A stretch of DNA of 9,113 nucleotides from NCBI GenBank assembly GCA_003158705.1, contig PMKX01000165.1, positions 1 through 9,113 on the forward strand, read 5' to 3'. The notes beneath the pieces are model-generated. The model did no database searches. It had not been told where the DNA came from and worked only from the letters and a program-made list of their open reading frames with translations. The stretch is from Actinomycetota bacterium. Lineage in GTDB: Bacteria; Actinomycetota; Thermoleophilia; UBA2241. Position 1 is the stretch's first letter. Each line of letters opens with the position of its first letter. The translations under genes were made by a program, and so were the position numbers. Shown piece by piece: positions 5,048 through 9,113 of this stretch.

Positions 5048-6886
5048 CTAGCTCATCTTGCCGGTCGACATCGGATCGGCGCGCTGGTCGGAGCTGGGTA
5101 CCGTGAAGATGAAACTCGATCCCTTGCCTATCTTGCTCTGCACGCGGATGGTGCCCCCGTGCAGCTCGACGAGCTCCTTGACGATGGCCAGGCCAAGCCC
5201 GGTGCCGCCCTGCTCGCGCGTCGCCGACGAGTCTATCTGTGTGAAGCGCTCGAAGATGCGCTCCTGGGCCTCCTTGGCGATGCCGATGCCGGCGTCGACG
5301 ATGCGGATCTCGACCATGCCGTGCGCCGCGCGTGCCTCGACGCTCACGCTGCCGTTCTCGTGGCTGAACTTGATGCCGTTCGTGAGCAGGTTCAGCAGGA
5401 TCTGGTTGAACTTGCCCGGGTCGGCGAACACGGCCGGCACATCAGTCGGCATGAACGTGGCGATCTTGATGCCCTTCGCGGCCGCGCGCGGCTTGACGAA
5501 GGGCAGTACGGCGAGCAGCGCGGCCCGCAGGTCAACCGGCTCGCGCACGAGCTCCAGCCGGCCCGACTCGATCTTGGTCAGGTCGAGGATGTCGTTGATC
5601 AGGTTGAGCAGTGTCTCGCCACTCTGCAGGATGCTGTCGATGAAGGCGGTCTGCTTCTCGTTCAGCTCGCCTGCCATGCCGCTCATCATCATGTCGCTGT
5701 AGCCGATGATCGAGGTCAGCGGCGTGCGCAGCTCATGGCTCATCGTGGCCATGAAGTCGCTCTTGAGCTCGTCCAAGTGCGTGAGCTCCTCGTTCGCGCG
5801 TCGCAGTTCCTCGCTGTACTGCATGTTCTTGATCACTAGAGCCAACTGGCCGCAGAGCGAGACGAGGATCTGCACCTTGGTCTCGATAGGCGGGTCGCTG
5901 CGCCGGTAGAAGATCCCCACCATGCCCAGGTGCTCCTTCTGGGCCACCAAGGGCGCGACCAGGAGGCTGTGGTAGTCCGTTTGCTCGATCGCCTTGAGCA
6001 GACGCGCCGAGCGCGTATCGTTGGCCGTGTCGAGGACCTGGGCTCCTTGGCAGGCGATGTCGACGACACCCAGCTCTCTGAGGCGCGCGACGAGTCCCCG
6101 CGGCAGGTCGCCGACAGCGCCCCTCTCGTCGTCCTGACCGCTGTTGCGGTTGTGGACCAAGACGAAGCCGCCGCTGCCGCCCACCACGGACGCGACGTGG
6201 GCGAGAGCGTTAGGCATGAGCTTGTCGAGTTGCTGGTAGCGCAGGAACACGCGGCTGCTCTCGCCCATGGCGCGGACCTGTTCGTTGGCCACGCGTAGCC
6301 GCGCAAGCTCGCTGTCCGCCGCGGACGTGGCCAGCTCCGCCTCGTCGCGCTCGGTGACGAGCGCCCTGGTCCGGCGAGCGGTGAGGATCGCGAGGGACGA
6401 GAAGACCACGATAGCCACGCCGGCGGTCACAGGGACGAGATCGTGAGCCGCGGGGCCGCCGACGACCGTGGTGGGGTTGGTCAGCATGCCGTTGGCCTGT
6501 AGCTGCCATATGCCTAGGTACAGGGCGCCGGCGCCGGCCGCGGCGGCGTAGGCGGCCAGAGGGCCGAGCAGCAGAGCTGCCGCCACGATGGGCCAGACGT
6601 AGAGGACGGGGGTGGCGCTCAGAACGCCGCCGGCGAACGCCACGGCGGCCGTGGCCGCTGCCAGGTCCATCGCCACCATGGCCGCGCACATGAGACGCCT
6701 GTCGCCATGGCGGCGGCGCAGCAGCAAGAAGAGGTTGACGAGCAAGAGCACGGCGGCGACCGCGATCAGCTCGGCGAGGCTGAAGCCATGTGCTCGGAAG
6801 TGGGCGGCCAGCACCAGGCACGCCGCCGCCACGGTCAGTAGCAGGCGCACGATGATGACGTCGGCAAGCTGCATGCGCAGGTTCAT
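5048..6886 (-). CDS. Membrane sensor histidine kinase with GAF domain
   Basis: 612 residues. About six hydrophobic segments occupy residues 10-170, a charged probable coiled coil follows (about 172-205), then a GAF-like domain (about 205-355), and a short linker leads to the HisKA helix pair with SHELRTP and phospho-acceptor His384. The ATPase domain has its N box (LLNLLTNGIKFS, Asn503), G1 box DAGIGI (531-536) and G2 box GGTGLGL (560-566), so it should autophosphorylate. It would sense a membrane or small-molecule signal through the TM and GAF regions and pass phosphate to a response regulator. No intact one is in the window, and a receiver remnant follows the stop, so it looks orphaned or uses a distant partner. 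ATG 6886 is chosen because GAGGAGG lies 9 bases upstream; a longer frame from GTG 6949 adds 21 residues without a clear binding site. The last 15 residues after FTVP are unlike the usual kinase end and may be altered by the same event. Confidence 0.95.
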   Translation of the reverse strand: MNLRMQLADVIIVRLLLTVAAACLVLAAHFRAHGFSLAELIAVAAVLLLVNLFLLLRRRHGDRRLMCAAMVAMDLAAATAAVAFAGGVLSATPVLYVWPIVAAALLLGPLAAYAAAAGAGALYLGIWQLQANGMLTNPTTVVGGPAAHDLVPVTAGVAIVVFSSLAILTARRTRALVTERDEAELATSAADSELARLRVANEQVRAMGESSRVFLRYQQLDKLMPNALAHVASVVGGSGGFVLVHNRNSGQDDERGAVGDLPRGLVARLRELGVVDIACQGAQVLDTANDTRSARLLKAIEQTDYHSLLVAPLVAQKEHLGMVGIFYRRSDPPIETKVQILVSLCGQLALVIKNMQYSEELRRANEELTHLDELKSDFMATMSHELRTPLTSIIGYSDMMMSGMAGELNEKQTAFIDSILQSGETLLNLINDILDLTKIESGRLELVREPVDLRAALLAVLPFVKPRAAAKGIKIATFMPTDVPAVFADPGKFNQILLNLLTNGIKFSHENGSVSVEARAAHGMVEIRIVDAGIGIAKEAQERIFERFTQIDSSATREQGGTGLGLAIVKELVELHGGTIRVQSKIGKGSSFIFTVPSSDQRADPMSTGKMS

Positions 6887-6895
6887 TCGCCGCGG

Positions 6896-6902
6896 CCTCC
6901 TC
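6896..6902 (-). promoter_or_regulatory. Ribosome binding site of the histidine kinase
   Basis: Minus-strand GAGGAGG, 9 bases before ATG 6886. It decides the start against the upstream GTG at 6949. Confidence 0.85.
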
Positions 6903-6906
6903 GCCG

Positions 6907-6912
6907 CGTATA
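6907..6912 (-). promoter_or_regulatory. Weak -10 candidate for the kinase gene
   Basis: Minus-strand TATACG lies just upstream of the kinase ribosome binding site and would give a very short leader. No convincing -35 box is found 16-18 bases further up, so support is limited. No good rightward promoter for the gene at 7057 was found in this 170-bp divergent gap. Confidence 0.25.
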
Positions 6913-6940
6913 CTTGTTCGGCAGCCCGGCTGCATTTCTT

Positions 6941-6967
6941 GACCGCCACGCTCGCTTGGCGGCGGTC
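6941..6967. repeat. Inverted repeat in the kinase / CobB-like divergent gap
   Basis: GACCGCC (6941-6947) and GGCGGTC (6961-6967) are exact inverted copies 13 bases apart; an alternative pairing CCGCCA / TGGCGG (6943-6948, 6957-6962) leaves an 8-base loop. It sits between two divergent genes and next to a TTGACC at 6939, which has no matching -10. It may be an operator, a leader hairpin or chance in G/C-rich DNA. Confidence 0.3.
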
Positions 6968-7042
6968 CCGGGCGGGCAGGAGAACGGCGCGCCTGACGAG
7001 AACAACCAGCCGTCCGCTGCTCCCTCTATCGTTGCCGGTCCT

Positions 7043-7047
7043 GGAGG
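7043..7047 (+). promoter_or_regulatory. Ribosome binding site of the CobB-like gene
   Basis: GGAGG, 9 bases before ATG 7057; it supports this start. Confidence 0.85.
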
Positions 7048-7056
7048 CGGTCTTCG

Positions 7057-8436
7057 ATGTCGGTCCCGCGCTTCATCGTCGCCGGTGTTGAGCCTGGCCC
7101 GGCGCTTGACCTGGTGGCCGGCGCGCTGCTGGCCGGTTTGGGCGAGCAGCGCAGTGTGCGGCCGGTGCTGATCGGCCTCGACGTTCCCCTCTGGAGACTT
7201 CTCTACAAAGGCGCCGCCAAGGCCCCGCGCGTGGTCGACCCGGCACTGCACAGCCATGCCTTGGCGGCGGAGCTGTACGACTACTGGGCGGAGAAGGCCG
7301 ATCTGGTGATGTTCGTAGCGGCGCGCCCGGTGCTCGACCGCTGGGAGGGCGTCGAGGGCTCGCGCGCCGTCGACTTCGCCCAACGGCTGGACGCCCCTCT
7401 CGTGCTCGTGCTCGACGCTCGTGACCGTGGGGCCACGGCCGCGGCTGCCGTATGCGGCGTGCAGGCTCTGGCCAAACAAGCCGACGTGGCGGGTCTGGTG
7501 GTCGTCGGCGGCGACGACTCCGCCGCCGGTCGCGAGCTCATGGAGAGTCTGCGGCGCGATGTGGCGTTGCCCCTCAGGGGTCACATCCCGCCGCAACTGA
7601 GCGAGCAGTTCGTACGCCAGCGCGCGGCGGCCACCAGCGGGGTGCGCACTCTTGGCCCCAAGCCGGCCCAGGGCAGCGAACAGCGCCTCTGCGCGGAGGC
7701 GGCGACGTACTTGCGTCTCGACGAGCTCGAAGCTATCGCGACGCAACGCGGCTACCTGCCGGCGGTGCGGCGGCGGGTGCTCGTGCCGCAACCGGCCGCC
7801 GCCGGCCTGAGTCTGGCCGTCGCCTGGGGTCCGCCACTGGAGCCCCTGGCCCTCGAGAACGTCGACGTGCTCCAAGCGATGGGCGTGGAGCTCATGCCCC
7901 TCAACATCGCCCGCGACCGGGAGCTGCCGGCGGGCATCAGCGGGCTGCTCATGGCCGGTCAGCTCGACGAGGCCAAGTTGGCCGCTTTGGCGGAGAACCG
8001 CGAGCTTATCGGTGAGCTGGCCGCCAAGATCGGCGAGGGGCTGCCCACCATGGCCCTCGGCGGCGGCGCCTTGCTGCTCCTGCGGCGTCTCGCCGACAGT
8101 CATGGCCGCAGCCACGAGCTCGTCGGGGTCGTGCCGGCCGAGGCGGAGCTCATCGAATGGTATGACCGGCCGCGGTACGTGCGCGTGGCGGCCACGCGCG
8201 ACAACCCGTTCGACGAGGGCGAGAACACGCTCTATGAGCTCTTCGACCTCGAGTTCCTGATGTTGGAGCAGGAGTCGTTCGCCTATCGGGTGGAGACGGG
8301 CGGCGACGAATCGCAGGCCGAGGGGTTTGCCGTACATCGCTGTCTGGCCAGCAGCCTGTACCCGAGCTTTGCTCTGTGCCCGGCGATGGCGGAGCGCTTC
8401 GTCGCCGCCATGCGCCTGGGCGGCCAATGGCACTGA
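7057..8436 (+). CDS. CobB/CbiA-like protein lacking catalytic residues (probable pseudoenzyme)
   Basis: 459 residues, the normal length for cobyrinic acid a,c-diamide synthase, which uses ATP and glutamine to amidate a corrin ring. Both halves are recognisable. The N-terminal half keeps VDPALH (60-65) and LDAPLVLVLDAR (111-122). The C-terminal amidotransferase half keeps ENVDVLQAMGVEL (267-279) and RDRELPAGISGLLMAGQ (286-302). The active sites are gone. The P-loop AGTxxGxGKT is replaced by AGVEPGPALD (9-18), so Lys and Thr are lost. The nucleophile motif AECGG reads ALGGG, with Gly335 in place of Cys. The C-terminal ASYxHLHF reads ASSLYPSF (431-438), without His. The frame is intact and G/C3-biased, so this is not a decaying gene. 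It overlaps the next membrane-protein gene by 10 bp. I infer a non-enzymatic, perhaps regulatory or binding role linked to that protein; loss of activity is judged from my own alignment by eye. Confidence 0.8.
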   Translation: MSVPRFIVAGVEPGPALDLVAGALLAGLGEQRSVRPVLIGLDVPLWRLLYKGAAKAPRVVDPALHSHALAAELYDYWAEKADLVMFVAARPVLDRWEGVEGSRAVDFAQRLDAPLVLVLDARDRGATAAAAVCGVQALAKQADVAGLVVVGGDDSAAGRELMESLRRDVALPLRGHIPPQLSEQFVRQRAAATSGVRTLGPKPAQGSEQRLCAEAATYLRLDELEAIATQRGYLPAVRRRVLVPQPAAAGLSLAVAWGPPLEPLALENVDVLQAMGVELMPLNIARDRELPAGISGLLMAGQLDEAKLAALAENRELIGELAAKIGEGLPTMALGGGALLLLRRLADSHGRSHELVGVVPAEAELIEWYDRPRYVRVAATRDNPFDEGENTLYELFDLEFLMLEQESFAYRVETGGDESQAEGFAVHRCLASSLYPSFALCPAMAERFVAAMRLGGQWH

Positions 8437-9113
8437 CGACGGTGCTCCGCGGCCACAGCGCCGGCCTGCGTCGCCGCGAGCTCCTCTGGCTCACCGTCGC
8501 TCCCTTGGCCGCGGTGGCGGCCGTAGCGGTGGGCATGCACCTGGCCGGTATGGTCGGCGGCGACACGGCGGCGCATGTCTACAAGACCGAGCTCGTGCGA
8601 CACCATCAGTCCATCGTCTGGGACAACTACTGGTACGGCGGCTCCTACAGCATCATCACCTACGGCCCGGTGTACTACTGGCTGGCCCAGTATGTGCCCG
8701 GCGCCGTCATCGCCGTCGTGGCTGCCGGGCTGCTGCCGCTGCTCTTCTTCCTGTACATGCGGCGAGTCTATGGTGTGACCCGGTATCTGCCGACGGCGGT
8801 CCTCGCAGTGGTGCTCGCCGCCTATCTGGAAAACGGCCAGGACCCGTTCCTGCTGGCCTTGGCGCTGACCATGTTCGGGCTTGTGCTGGTGGCCTACAAG
8901 CGGCCGGCGCTCGCCGCCCTGCTGGTGGGCGTCGGGCTGTTCACCAATCCGCTCGCCTTTGTGGTCGGCGCCATGTTCCTGATCGCCGACTTCATCACCC
9001 GGCCGCCACTGCGCCGCATGCTGCTGTGGTTCGCCGTCTGGCTCGCGCCCTGGCTGCTCGCCCGCACCGGTCTGGCGCTGCTCTTCGACCAGCGCGCCAC
9101 GTATCTCGATCAA
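8427..9113 (+). CDS. Second GT-C-like membrane protein (PTPS-related family), C-terminus outside window
   Basis: The ATG at 8427 overlaps the stop of the CobB-like gene by 10 bp, so translation is probably coupled; no strong ribosome binding site is present. 229 codons run to the right edge with no stop. A short basic N-terminus is followed by a first TM segment (about 20-43), then a first loop GGDTAAH (44-50), WDNYWYGG (65-72) and YGPVYYWL (79-86). This G-D-x3-H, then W, then G-P arrangement is what I expect in PTPS-related GT-C-like proteins; Asp46 is the likely equivalent of the first-loop acidic residue of GT-C enzymes. At least five further hydrophobic segments follow. From residue 80 the protein aligns without gaps to gene 1 over about 149 residues with roughly half identical by hand count, including NGQDPFL, LYMRR and NPLA. 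Substrate unknown; a lipid-linked sugar donor is plausible. Confidence 0.88.
   Translation, partial: MALTTVLRGHSAGLRRRELLWLTVAPLAAVAAVAVGMHLAGMVGGDTAAHVYKTELVRHHQSIVWDNYWYGGSYSIITYGPVYYWLAQYVPGAVIAVVAAGLLPLLFFLYMRRVYGVTRYLPTAVLAVVLAAYLENGQDPFLLALALTMFGLVLVAYKRPALAALLVGVGLFTNPLAFVVGAMFLIADFITRPPLRRMLLWFAVWLAPWLLARTGLALLFDQRATYLDQ

Noticed and set aside
4766..5839. Plus-strand frame of 357 codons opposite the kinase C-terminus
   Set aside because: The kinase H, N, G1 and G2 boxes on the other strand are decisive; this is its shadow.
6887..6949. Longer kinase start at GTG 6949
   Set aside because: There is no clear ribosome binding site there, while GAGGAGG is correctly spaced before ATG 6886.
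6887..7056. Cobalamin riboswitch upstream of the CobB-like gene
   Set aside because: The gap is only 170 bp and I see no B12-box-like conserved stretch; the protein also lacks the cobalamin enzyme's active site.
6883..8433. Long minus-strand open frame (516 codons) opposite the CobB-like gene
   Set aside because: The plus-strand frame has a strong ribosome binding site and family resemblance; the antisense product is low-complexity His/Arg/Gln-rich.
8283..9113. Minus-strand frame open to the right edge
   Set aside because: It is antisense to the end of the CobB-like gene and to the GT-C-like protein at 8427, which is supported by its paralogue.

Overview
The window is high-GC DNA (roughly two thirds G+C by eye) with strong third-position G/C bias, GTG as well as ATG starts, and clear GGAGG-type ribosome binding sites. 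Together with the gene families present (PTPS-related GT-C membrane proteins, a BlaI-type repressor, a DUF885 protein, a GAF histidine kinase), this suggests a bacterial chromosome, most likely an actinobacterium or a neighbouring high-GC phylum. The lineage is an inference; no rRNA or other marker gene is present.

Layout. (1) 2-1408 (+): C-terminal three quarters or more of a polytopic GT-C-like membrane protein whose start lies left of the window. (2) 1416-2366 (-): a secreted/membrane protein with bactofilin-like repeats, converging on gene 1 with a 7-bp gap. (3) 2367-2629: a rich divergent control region with two good-looking promoters, a 25-bp near-perfect palindrome, an 11-bp direct repeat and an ACATATGT dyad. 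(4) 2630-2992 (+): BlaI/MecI-family repressor, followed after 45 bp by (5) 3038-4675 (+): DUF885 metallopeptidase-like protein. (6) 4682-4831 (-): possible small Cys-rich protein. (7) 4898-5047 (-): remnant of a response-regulator receiver domain, directly behind (8) 5048-6886 (-): a six-TM, GAF-containing sensor histidine kinase. (9) 7057-8436 (+): full-length CobB/CbiA-like protein that lacks the expected P-loop and amidotransferase residues. It overlaps by 10 bp (10) 8427-9113 (+): the N-terminal part of a second GT-C-like membrane protein, a close paralogue of gene 1, cut by the right edge.

How the parts relate. Genes 9 and 10 are translationally coupled, so the apparently dead CobB-like protein probably works with, or regulates, the membrane protein rather than making cobalamin; no other cobalamin gene is visible. 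Genes 2 and 4 share a control region, so the BlaI-type repressor is the natural candidate regulator of gene 2, of itself and of gene 5. No BlaR1/MecR1 sensor is present. The histidine kinase seems to be an orphan whose neighbouring response regulator has been lost by deletion or decay.

The most notable items are the pseudoenzyme CobB-like protein, the palindrome that covers one promoter spacer and -35 box, and the receiver-domain scar.
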